NCBI GenBank assembly: GCA_018384835.1
Contig: JAHAYB010000050.1
Coordinates: forward strand, 1-6,500
DNA length: 6,500 bases
From: Comamonas sp.
GTDB lineage: Bacteria; Pseudomonadota; Gammaproteobacteria; Burkholderiales; Burkholderiaceae_C
Direction of reading: 5' to 3'
Shown: positions 1 to 6,161 of the stretch, piece by piece
Layout: each line of letters begins with the position of its first letter
How positions within the stretch are numbered: position 1 is the stretch's first letter
Position numbers and translations under genes: made by a program
The notes under the pieces: generated by a model
What the model was told of the DNA's origin: nothing
Databases searched by the model: none
The model's input: only the letters and a program-made list of their open reading frames with translations

Positions 1-1622
1 TTTTTCGCCGGGGCGTGCCGGGCGGGGGGGGGGGCGGGGGGGGTTGCCGTGGTTTTTTTAGCACTGGATTTAGCGCTTGATTTAGCACTAGGTTTCGTGG
101 CTTTTGTTGCAGGTTTGGCGGCGGGCTTTGCAGAAGCTGTAGAGCCTGTAGAGCTTGCCGAGGTTGCAGCGGCAGCTTGAGCCGTCAGGTAATGCACCAG
201 CAGGGCAACGGGGCGACCGGTTGCGCCCTTGGCCTTGCCTTCTTTCCACGCTGTGCCTGCAATGTCCAAATGTGCCCAGGCGGTGTCTTTCTCTACAAAG
301 CGCTGTAAAAATTTGGCCGCCGTTACCGAGCCAGCCGCCCGGCCAGCAACGTTGCCCATATCGGCAAAATTGCTTTTCAAGCCTTCGCCATAGTCGGCAT
401 CCAGGGGCATACGCCAGCACAGGTCTTGGGCTTGCTCGCCCGCGTGTAGCAGTGCTTGCGCTAGGCCGTCTTGGTTAGCGTACATGCCGCTGCGCACCCC
501 GCCCAAGGCAATCACGCAAGCGCCGGTTAAGGTGGCAATATCAATCAGCGCTGAGGGGTTAAAGCGCTGGGCGTAGGTCAGGGCATCGCACAGCACCAGG
601 CGGCCTTCGGCATCGGTGTTGAGGATTTCAATCGTTTGCCCGCTCATGCTGGTGACAACATCGCCGGGCTTGACGGCAGCAGCATCGGGCATGTTCTCGC
701 AAGCGGCAATCAGCCCAACAACGTTGATGCGTGGCTGCAACTGTGCCAGTGCCTGAAAGACCCCCAACACGCTGGCCGCGCCGCACATGTCAAACTTCAT
801 TTCGTCCATAGCGGCGGCGGGTTTGAGGCAGATGCCGCCAGTATCAAAGGTGATGCCTTTGCCCACCAGCACCACCGGCGCTTGGGTTTTGGCTGCGCCT
901 TGGTAGTGCAGCTCGATAAAGCGCAGCGGCTCTTTGGAGCCTTGCGCAACAGCCAAGAATGCACCCATGCCTAGTTTGGCCACGTCTTTAGGCTCGTGTA
1001 CCTTGCACTGCATATTTTTGCTGGCGCTAGCCAGGGTCTGCGCTGCTTGTGCTAGGGCTGTGGGGGTGGCGTAGTTGGCGGGGCGGTTGCCCCATTCTTT
1101 GGCTAGGCTTTGGCCAGCAGCAATGGCTTGACCCAGGGTGAAATCGGCCTCGGCGGCTTTTTTGTCGGGCACGCCCAGTGTGATTGTTTGCAGCGCCCAG
1201 GGTTTGGCTTGGGGCTTGGTCAGGGTGTATTGGTAAGTGGCCTGCGCCAGCGCTTGAAGCGCTGCGCCACTGTGCGCTGCCAGCGGCTGGGGCAGGCAAA
1301 GAACGGCATGTTTGACCCCTTTGGCCTGCAAGAAGGGGGCGGCAGCGGACAATGCGTTTTGTAGCTGCTGGGCGCTGCCTTGGCCAACGCCTAACAGCAA
1401 TACGCGCCGCGCTGCGGTGGCCGCGGCTTGGTAGAGGTGCAGATGCTGGCCGGTTTCGGCGCTGAAGTCCTCGCGCTCTAGCGCCTGGGTGCAGAGGGTG
1501 GATAAGGCATCTTGGCCTTTCGCTAGCTCTGGCAACTGGGATTGCGCTACGGGGAGCAGTAACAGGTCGCAGCTTGCTTTAGCAGCGGCCGCTAGGGTCA
1601 TCGTCTTGAGTTCAAAGTTCAT
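1..1622 (-). CDS. pepA: Leucyl aminopeptidase (cytosol aminopeptidase, M17), 3' end cut by window edge
   Basis: Cytosolic two-metal aminopeptidase that removes N-terminal residues from peptides; in E. coli PepA also binds DNA. 540 codons are visible from ATG at 1622, with no stop before the left edge. The M17 signature NTDAEGRL is at residues 335-342 (bases 597-620). The metal and catalytic residues are all present: K255, D260, K267, D278, D337, E339 and R341. Each lies a constant 15 residues before its E. coli counterpart as I recall that numbering. The core ends with GATGRPVALL near residue 466 and about residue 482. A low-complexity tail rich in Ala, Lys, Ser, Thr and Pro follows, at least 58 residues long, where E. 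coli PepA stops. The start MNFELK fits the family, and an AAGGA ribosome-binding site lies 11 bases upstream. The gene is divergent from lptF. Function is very sure; the tail's role is unknown. Confidence 0.96.
   Translation of the reverse strand, partial: MNFELKTMTLAAAAKASCDLLLLPVAQSQLPELAKGQDALSTLCTQALEREDFSAETGQHLHLYQAAATAARRVLLLGVGQGSAQQLQNALSAAAPFLQAKGVKHAVLCLPQPLAAHSGAALQALAQATYQYTLTKPQAKPWALQTITLGVPDKKAAEADFTLGQAIAAGQSLAKEWGNRPANYATPTALAQAAQTLASASKNMQCKVHEPKDVAKLGMGAFLAVAQGSKEPLRFIELHYQGAAKTQAPVVLVGKGITFDTGGICLKPAAAMDEMKFDMCGAASVLGVFQALAQLQPRINVVGLIAACENMPDAAAVKPGDVVTSMSGQTIEILNTDAEGRLVLCDALTYAQRFNPSALIDIATLTGACVIALGGVRSGMYANQDGLAQALLHAGEQAQDLCWRMPLDADYGEGLKSNFADMGNVAGRAAGSVTAAKFLQRFVEKDTAWAHLDIAGTAWKEGKAKGATGRPVALLVHYLTAQAAAATSASSTGSTASAKPAAKPATKATKPSAKSSAKSSAKKTTATPPAPPPARHAPAK
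24..43. repeat. G11 and G8 homopolymer tracts inside the pepA tail
   Basis: The plus strand has eleven G at 24-34, one C, then eight G at 36-43. On the pepA coding strand these are C tracts encoding Pro-Pro-Pro-Ala-Pro-Pro at residues 528-533. Tracts of this length are prone to slipped-strand mispairing and to sequencing length errors, so the reading frame beyond them, towards the unseen stop codon, is less certain than the rest of the gene. Confidence 0.85.
57..92 (-). repeat. Three 12-bp imperfect tandem repeats coding for SSAK/PSAK units
   Basis: Three adjacent 12-base units begin with TTTAGC on the plus strand: 57-68, 69-80 and 81-92. They differ at a few bases. Read on the minus strand they encode Pro-Ser-Ala-Lys, Ser-Ser-Ala-Lys and Ser-Ser-Ala-Lys, at PepA residues 511-522. 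A looser lysine periodicity of three or four residues continues back to about residue 499 (bases 93-128), which suggests that the whole tail grew by short in-frame duplications. Confidence 0.75.
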
Positions 1623-1625
1623 AAT
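1620..1625 (+). promoter_or_regulatory. Possible -10 element for the lptF cluster, overlapping the pepA start codon
   Basis: CATAAT matches the TATAAT consensus at five of six bases. It would start transcription around 1632, just before the lptF ATG at 1647. I see no good -35 hexamer at 16-18 bases upstream, so the call is tentative. Because the intergenic gap is only 24 bases, the lptF promoter must in any case lie partly or wholly within the pepA coding sequence. Confidence 0.25.
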
Positions 1626-1633
1626 CGGGGTTT

Positions 1634-1638
1634 TCCTT
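1634..1638 (-). promoter_or_regulatory. Ribosome-binding site of pepA
   Basis: The minus strand reads AAGGA here, 11 bases before the pepA ATG at 1622. The spacing is slightly long but usable, and it supports the chosen start. The site lies in the 24-base gap between pepA and lptF. Confidence 0.55.
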
Positions 1639-1646
1639 TCACGCCA

Positions 1647-2771
1647 ATGTTATTCGATTCATCCATACGCAAAGAGCTAGGGCGCAACTTTGGGGCGACC
1701 TTGGTGGTACTGGTCACGGTGGTGATGACCATGATGCTAATTCGCACCTTGGGGCAAGCCTCTAAGGGCGTGGTCAGCCCCTCTGATGTGCTGCTGATTA
1801 TGGGGCTGACGGTGCTGGGGCATCTTTCCACCATTTTGACCCTGAGCCTGTTTGTGGCCTTGGTGGCCACGCTCTCGCGCATGTACCGCGACAGCGAAAT
1901 GGTGATTTGGCTCAACAGCGGCCAGGGCTTTATCCAGCAACTGCGCCCTATGTTGCGCTTTGGCTGGCCGGTGGTGGCCGTGGTAGCGGCGCTGGCCTTG
2001 CTGGTGTGGCCTTGGAGCAATCAACAAGTGCTGCAACTGCGTTCGCAATTTGAGCAGCGCAGCGACCTTGACCGTATTGCCCCAGGGGAGTTTCAAGAAT
2101 CGTCCGATGGTCAACGGGTTATTTTTATTGAAAAAAATAAACCCTCTGATGCTGTCCATGCAGCCCAAGCAACAAATCCAAGCAACCAAGATGCAGTGGT
2201 CAATAATATATTTATTTTAGAAAGAACAGAGGATGCGCAAACCATTACCTACGCACAATCTGCCCGTTTGGAATATGAAAAATCCTACCAATTTGCGGTA
2301 CTCAACCACGGCCAGCGTGTACAAGAGCAGTACGATAGCCCTGAAAAACAGGGGGAATTAAAAATCACCGATTTCGAGCAATACCAAATTCTAGTGCGTA
2401 CTAAAGACCCAGTAGAGGCTGTATTGGGTGTTAGAGCTTATTCCAGCCCCCAGCTATGGCAGCAGCAGGCACGCTCTGGGCAGGAGGCGGCAGAGCTGGG
2501 TTGGCGCATTAGCCAGCCCTTGCTAGGGTTGAATTTAATTATATTGGCCTTGGCCTTAACCAAGGCCAACCCTCGTACAGGCCAGAGTTTGAGTGTTATG
2601 CTGGCATTGCTGGCATTTGTGGTGTATTACAACCTGGTGAGTGTGGGACAAAGCTGGGTTGCATCTGGTAAAACCAGTTTATGGGTATTTGTATGGGGGT
2701 TGCATGGCTCGGTAATGCTGCTATCAATACTGGGCGTAGGGGCAAGGCATTATCAGTGGCGCTGGCGGTGA
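1647..2771 (+). CDS. lptF: LPS export ABC transporter permease LptF
   Basis: Inner-membrane permease that pairs with LptG and the ATPase LptB to extract lipopolysaccharide and hand it to the periplasmic bridge. The 374 residues match the usual family length. The layout is typical of LptF/LptG: three N-terminal membrane segments (about residues 16-36, 48-73 and 104-122), a periplasmic beta-jellyroll domain (about 123-280), and three C-terminal segments (about 286-306, 315-333 and 345-366). Conserved stretches recalled from Burkholderiales LptF include SSIRKEL, MLIRTLGQAS, SRMYRDSEMVIW, LVWPWSNQQ and FVVYYNL. ATG at 1647 gives the family-typical MLFDSSIRKEL start, although no clear Shine-Dalgarno sequence precedes it. 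It lies 24 bases from divergent pepA and 25 bases before lptG. G+C content and third-position usage change within the gene near residue 151. Confidence 0.95.
   Translation: MLFDSSIRKELGRNFGATLVVLVTVVMTMMLIRTLGQASKGVVSPSDVLLIMGLTVLGHLSTILTLSLFVALVATLSRMYRDSEMVIWLNSGQGFIQQLRPMLRFGWPVVAVVAALALLVWPWSNQQVLQLRSQFEQRSDLDRIAPGEFQESSDGQRVIFIEKNKPSDAVHAAQATNPSNQDAVVNNIFILERTEDAQTITYAQSARLEYEKSYQFAVLNHGQRVQEQYDSPEKQGELKITDFEQYQILVRTKDPVEAVLGVRAYSSPQLWQQQARSGQEAAELGWRISQPLLGLNLIILALALTKANPRTGQSLSVMLALLAFVVYYNLVSVGQSWVASGKTSLWVFVWGLHGSVMLLSILGVGARHYQWRWR
2116..2144 (+). repeat. Imperfect A/T-rich hairpin with an A7 run inside lptF
   Basis: GGGTT (2116-2120) pairs with AACCC (2140-2144), and ATTTTT (2121-2126) pairs with AAAAAT (2133-2138). 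A2139 is bulged and the loop is six bases. It encodes RVIFIEKNKP at the start of the LptF periplasmic domain and sits where base composition drops. It contains seven A at 2131-2137. It has no T tail and lies mid-gene, so it is not called a terminator. Confidence 0.5.
2544..2569 (+). repeat. Perfect 10-bp inverted repeat inside lptF
   Basis: TTGGCCTTGG (2544-2553) and CCAAGGCCAA (2560-2569) are exact reverse complements around a six-base CCTTAA loop. The stem lies in codons for the fourth LptF membrane segment (ILALALTKA). No T run follows, so it does not look like an intrinsic terminator. Confidence 0.7.
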
Positions 2772-2775
2772 TTTA

Positions 2776-2793
2776 AAACTAATACTAAAACTA
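2776..2793 (+). repeat. Three tandem hexamers in the lptF-lptG gap
   Basis: AAACTA, ATACTA and AAACTA lie end to end, with one mismatch, directly before the lptG start codon at 2797. They fill most of the 25-base gap and stand where a Shine-Dalgarno sequence would be expected. None is visible, so lptG translation may depend on coupling to lptF or on the A-rich leader. Confidence 0.55.
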
Positions 2794-2796
2794 AAA

Positions 2797-3927
2797 ATGA
2801 AAACATTAAGACGCTTGATTTATCGACAGGTTCTTATTTCTGTTGCTGTTGTTACATTGGGCTTTTTGGCCTTGTTTTTCTTTTTTGACTTTTTAGATCA
2901 AATTAGAAATATTGGAAAATCTCCTGGTTACAGCTTGCAGTTTGCCTTTTTAATTGTATTTTTTGAACTACCGGGTCATTTATATGAATTGCTCCCCATC
3001 ACCGTATTGATTGGGACGATTTTTGTGATGGCCAAATTTGCGCAAAACTCAGAATTTACTATTATGCGCTCTAGTGGATTAACTCCTCGCCTGGCATTAC
3101 AAAATATGCTGGCATTGGGCTTGGGATTTGTGGCTTTTACAGCCGTACTCGGAGACTATATCGTACCGGCCACAGAGCGGGCAGCCTTAGAAATACAATC
3201 TCAATACTTGGGGCGTAGCCAGTCTGTCGGCAATACAGGTGCATGGATGAAAGAGGCCGATGGCGTTCACATGAAAATTGTCAATGTCAGGGCGGTGAAT
3301 GCCTCTGGCCATTTACAGCAAATTCGTATTTTTGAAATGAATGAGAAAGGCCAGTTGATACAGCAGTGGTATGCACAGCAAGGCCAAGCATTAAACCGTA
3401 CTGGTATTTGGCAGCTAGAGCATGGGGAGTATAAAAAATTTGATTATATCGATGATGCCAAAATCAACCAAACAGCCCAAAATCCAGTGCAAATTACAGC
3501 GGCCACCTTTGATAAAATGGATTGGCCTACCAGCCTATCCGGTGATATGGTTTTGGCAGCAGCTTATAAGCCCAGCCATATGTCTATGGTGGATTTGTGG
3601 AAGTTTTCTCAGCACTTAAAAGCCAATGACCAAACTGCCCAAAGGTATGATATAGAGTTTTGGCGTAAAATATTCTACCCTATCAGTTGCTTGGTTATGG
3701 TGGTTTTGGCGTTGCCATTTGCCTATTTGCACTTCCGTTCTGGAGGGATTACACTTTATGTATTTATTGGTGTGATGGCAGGCATTAGCTTCTTCTTGTT
3801 GAATAATGTGTTTAGCTATGCAGGGCGATTGCAAAATTGGCCGCCTTTATGGAGTGCGGCTGCACCTAGTATATTATATACGGCCATCTCTTTAATGGCA
3901 TTTACATGGTTGGTTTTAAGAAGATAA
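2797..3927 (+). CDS. lptG: LPS export ABC transporter permease LptG
   Basis: Second permease of the LptB2FG lipopolysaccharide extractor in the inner membrane. The 376 residues are typical of the family. Membrane segments lie at about residues 12-32, 46-78, 100-122, 291-310, 318-338 and 353-373, with a periplasmic jellyroll domain between the third and fourth. Family-like stretches include RRLIYRQ at the N-terminus, FFFFDFLDQ (27-35), ELPGHLYELLPITVLIG (57-73), FAQNSEFTIMRSSGLTP (81-97) and a C-terminal FWRKIFYPISC (288-298). ATG at 2797 is the natural start, although the leader is A-rich and lacks a Shine-Dalgarno sequence. It follows lptF by 25 bases and precedes the regulator by 16 bases, which supports co-transcription. 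G+C is lower than in pepA; one row near the start is about 30%. Confidence 0.95.
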   Translation: MKTLRRLIYRQVLISVAVVTLGFLALFFFFDFLDQIRNIGKSPGYSLQFAFLIVFFELPGHLYELLPITVLIGTIFVMAKFAQNSEFTIMRSSGLTPRLALQNMLALGLGFVAFTAVLGDYIVPATERAALEIQSQYLGRSQSVGNTGAWMKEADGVHMKIVNVRAVNASGHLQQIRIFEMNEKGQLIQQWYAQQGQALNRTGIWQLEHGEYKKFDYIDDAKINQTAQNPVQITAATFDKMDWPTSLSGDMVLAAAYKPSHMSMVDLWKFSQHLKANDQTAQRYDIEFWRKIFYPISCLVMVVLALPFAYLHFRSGGITLYVFIGVMAGISFFLLNNVFSYAGRLQNWPPLWSAAAPSILYTAISLMAFTWLVLRR

Positions 3928-3929
3928 CG

Positions 3930-3935
3930 AAGGGG
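3930..3935 (+). promoter_or_regulatory. Ribosome-binding site deciding the regulator start
   Basis: AAGGGG ends eight bases before ATG at 3944. A GTG at 3935 is also in frame but overlaps this site and would add only three residues (reading MVF), so ATG 3944 is the better start. Confidence 0.75.
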
Positions 3936-3943
3936 TGGTATTT

Positions 3944-4885
3944 ATGAATTTGCATCAATTTAGATTTGTGCAAGAGGCTGTGCGCCGAAATTTGAATTTA
4001 ACCGAGGCGGCAAAGGCTCTGCACACCTCGCAGCCAGGGGTATCGAAGGCAATTATTGAGCTAGAGGAAGAGCTGGGTATTGAGATTTTTTCTCGCCACG
4101 GCAAGCGCCTGAAAAGGGTGACAGAGCCAGGGCAGCATGTTTTAGAAAGTGTGGCTATTATTTTGCGTGAGGTCAATAACCTCAAACGTATTGGGGAGCA
4201 ATTCAGTGCCCAAGATAGTGGAACCTTGAGTATTGCCACTACCCATACCCAAGCACGTTATGTATTGCCGCATTCTGTGGCAAAACTGCGCAGCACTTAC
4301 CCTAAAGTACATATTAGCCTGCACCAAGCCACCCCCCAAGAAATTGCCCGTATGCTGCTGGAAGAGCAGGCAGAAATTGGGGTGGCGACCGAATCATTGG
4401 CAGATTACCCAGATTTGGTATCCCTGCCCTGCTACGAATGGCAGCATATGCTGGTGGTTCCTCTGGGGCATCCCTTGGCAAATAAAGAAAGAATTGGCCT
4501 AGATGATTTAATTAACGAACCGCTGATTACCTATCACCCATCATTTACGGGGCGCAGTAAATTAGATGCAGCATTTGCCTACAGAAAAATCAAGCCACAC
4601 ATTGTCTTAGAGGCGATTGATTCAGATGTCATTAAAACCTATGTGCGCTTGGGGTTAGGGATTGGAATTATCGCCGAAATGGCTGTGCGCGATGAAAGTA
4701 TCAAAGACTTGGCAGTACGGCCATTAGGCCATTTATTTGGTCAAAGCGTTGCCAGGGTTGCGTTCAAAAAAGGGGTTTATCTCAGAAATTTTGTGTATAA
4801 ATTTGCCGAAACATTAAGCGATAGACTAAGCAAAGATTTGATTAAAAAAGTAATGAATGGCGATGCTACAGACTATAGTTTGTAA
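3944..4885 (+). CDS. CysB-family LysR-type transcriptional regulator
   Basis: Cytoplasmic DNA-binding regulator of the CysB branch of LysR proteins, which controls sulfur assimilation in response to O-acetylserine or N-acetylserine and sulfate. It has 313 residues, against 324 for enteric CysB. The winged helix-turn-helix is N-terminal (about residues 3-60), with LTEAAKALHTSQPGVSKAI at 19-37 and a linker helix after it. The effector domain starts near residue 90. The residues I recall as sulfate contacts in Klebsiella CysB fall at the same numbers: T100, T102 and Q103 in TTHTQARY, T149 in GVATES and T202 in SFTG. ATG 3944 gives the usual MNLHQFRF start and has a good ribosome-binding site. 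It lies 16 bases after lptG and 47 bases before an aminotransferase gene. Family assignment is firm; whether it is the organism's main CysB or a paralogue cannot be told here. Confidence 0.93.
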   Translation: MNLHQFRFVQEAVRRNLNLTEAAKALHTSQPGVSKAIIELEEELGIEIFSRHGKRLKRVTEPGQHVLESVAIILREVNNLKRIGEQFSAQDSGTLSIATTHTQARYVLPHSVAKLRSTYPKVHISLHQATPQEIARMLLEEQAEIGVATESLADYPDLVSLPCYEWQHMLVVPLGHPLANKERIGLDDLINEPLITYHPSFTGRSKLDAAFAYRKIKPHIVLEAIDSDVIKTYVRLGLGIGIIAEMAVRDESIKDLAVRPLGHLFGQSVARVAFKKGVYLRNFVYKFAETLSDRLSKDLIKKVMNGDATDYSL

Positions 4886-4919
4886 TATTTTTAATGGCTG
4901 TAATGTTTTGACGTATTCG

Positions 4920-4924
4920 TGGAG
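4920..4924 (+). promoter_or_regulatory. Ribosome-binding site of the aminotransferase gene
   Basis: TGGAG ends eight bases before ATG at 4933. The alternative in-frame ATG at 4978 (residue 16) has no Shine-Dalgarno sequence before it, which favours 4933. The rest of the 47-base gap (4886-4932) shows no clear terminator and no well-spaced promoter; TTGACG at 4908 lacks a matching -10. Confidence 0.65.
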
Positions 4925-4932
4925 TTAATAAA

Positions 4933-6120
4933 ATGCAAGATTCATACCAATCACCACAATCACCACAATCACCAACAATGGCTATTAACAGCCGTTTACC
5001 CCATGTAGGGACGACGATTTTTTCTGTGATGTCTGCCTTGGCCTTAGAGCACCAGGCCGTCAACTTGGGGCAGGGTTTTCCAGATTTTGATTGTGACCCT
5101 GCATTACTATCTGCCGTCCATCAAGCCATGCAGCAAGGGCATAACCAATATGCACCGATGGCGGGGCTGCCTGTTTTGCGCCAAGCAGTTGCTGAAAAAA
5201 TAGCGCATATTTACCACGCGCACTACCATCCAGAGACAGAAATCACCATTACCGCCGGTGCTACCCAAGGGATATTGACGGCAATACTGTGCTGCGTCCA
5301 TCCCGGTGATGAGGTCATTGTTTTAGCCCCTTGCTATGACAGCTACGTGCCTAATATAGAGCTGGCAGGCGCTACTGCGGTACGTGTGCCTTTACAACCG
5401 GGTAGTTTTCGGCCTGATTTTGCCAAAATAGCAGCGGCAATTACCCCTAAAACCCGATTGCTGATTATCAACACCCCACATAACCCAACGGCGACGGTGT
5501 GGACGGCAGAAGAAATGCAGCAATTGGCGGATATATTAAAGCCAACGAATATACTGCTACTTAGCGACGAGGTGTATGAACACATGGTGTATGCACCGCA
5601 ATCGCACCAAAGTGTGGCGTGTTATCCTGAGCTGGCAAAGCGGGCTTTTATTATTTCTAGCTTTGGTAAAACCTACCATGTCACAGGCTGGAAAGTAGGC
5701 ACTGTTGCAGCCCCCGCCCCATGGATGGCAGAGTTTAGAAAAGTCCATCAATTCAATGTATTTTCTGTTAATACACCGATGCAAAAAGGTTTGGCAGACT
5801 ATATGCAGGAGCCACAGCACCACCTGGGTTTGGCGGCGTTTTATGAGAAAAAGCGCAATCTATTTTTACAAGGGCTAAAATCTACCCGACTGCGGCCTTT
5901 AGTCACCCAGGGTACTTATTTTCAGTGTGTTGATATTTCAGCCGTCACGGACTTGAGCGAGGCTGATTTTTGCCGTTGGTTGATTGAAGAGATTGGCGTG
6001 GCCGCTATTCCACTCTCTGCTTTTTACGCCGACGGATTTGACCAAAAAATTATCCGCTTCTGTTTTGCCAAAAAAGATAGCACCCTAGAAAATGCTTTAG
6101 CGCGTTTGCGGAAAATTTAA
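4933..6120 (+). CDS. ybdL: Methionine aminotransferase, YbdL-like (PLP fold-type I, class I/II)
   Basis: Pyridoxal-phosphate enzyme of aminotransferase class I/II, closest by memory to E. coli YbdL, a methionine-preferring aminotransferase of the kynurenine aminotransferase type. In cells it would interconvert methionine and its 2-oxo acid, for example in the last step of methionine salvage. It has 395 residues. PLP features: AGATQG at 108-113, Y135 in CYDSY, N184 in NTPHNP, D212 and Y215 in SDEVYEH, the Schiff-base lysine K246 in SSFGKTYHVTGWKVG, and substrate-carboxylate arginine R375 in KIIRFCF. The core begins near residue 20 (SRLPHVGTTIF). Residues 1-15 hold an extra (QSP)3 stretch absent from E. 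coli YbdL. No signal peptide is apparent, so it is cytosolic. It follows the CysB-type gene by 47 bases and converges with a minus-strand gene. Exact substrate range is inferred. Confidence 0.92.
   Translation: MQDSYQSPQSPQSPTMAINSRLPHVGTTIFSVMSALALEHQAVNLGQGFPDFDCDPALLSAVHQAMQQGHNQYAPMAGLPVLRQAVAEKIAHIYHAHYHPETEITITAGATQGILTAILCCVHPGDEVIVLAPCYDSYVPNIELAGATAVRVPLQPGSFRPDFAKIAAAITPKTRLLIINTPHNPTATVWTAEEMQQLADILKPTNILLLSDEVYEHMVYAPQSHQSVACYPELAKRAFIISSFGKTYHVTGWKVGTVAAPAPWMAEFRKVHQFNVFSVNTPMQKGLADYMQEPQHHLGLAAFYEKKRNLFLQGLKSTRLRPLVTQGTYFQCVDISAVTDLSEADFCRWLIEEIGVAAIPLSAFYADGFDQKIIRFCFAKKDSTLENALARLRKI
4948..4974 (+). repeat. Three exact 9-bp tandem repeats coding for (QSP)3
   Basis: CAATCACCA occurs three times without mismatch and in frame, encoding Gln-Ser-Pro at residues 6-14 of the aminotransferase. 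Copy-number change would keep the frame and alter only the length of the N-terminal extension. Confidence 0.85.
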
Positions 6121-6134
6121 GGACTTAGCCATGT

Positions 6135-6161
6135 TGGGCATGTGCTGAATAGCCCATTTTT
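6135..6161 (+). terminator. Weak possible terminator between convergent genes
   Basis: TGGGC (6135-6139) can pair with GCCCA (6152-6156) around a 12-base loop, followed directly by five T (6157-6161). Its position just after the aminotransferase stop at 6120 suits a terminator for the plus-strand cluster. The five-pair stem and long loop make it a weak candidate. Confidence 0.3.

Noticed and set aside
155..1364. Plus-strand open frames at 155-478, 636-974 and 1110-1364
   Set aside because: They lie opposite pepA, whose catalytic motifs are fully intact on the minus strand. Their translations show no domain pattern.
2130..2138. Programmed -1 frameshift at A-AAA-AAT in lptF
   Set aside because: The -1 frame stops at once, and the zero frame gives a normal full-length LptF.
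1619..2189. Minus-strand open frames opposite the start of lptF
   Set aside because: They are antisense to a clear LptF protein, rich in His, Arg and Gln as expected of a shadow frame, and have no recognisable motif.
3935..3937. GTG as the start of the CysB-type regulator
   Set aside because: It overlaps the AAGGGG ribosome-binding site. ATG 3944 has ideal spacing and the family-typical N-terminus.
4894..4911. Five-codon mini-ORF (MAVMF) upstream of the aminotransferase as an attenuator leader
   Set aside because: It has no ribosome-binding site and no alternative hairpins, and contains only two methionine codons. Chance is the simpler reading.
4908..4930. TTGACG plus TTAATA as a sigma-70 promoter before the aminotransferase gene
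   Set aside because: The spacing is only about 11 bases, too short for a standard promoter.
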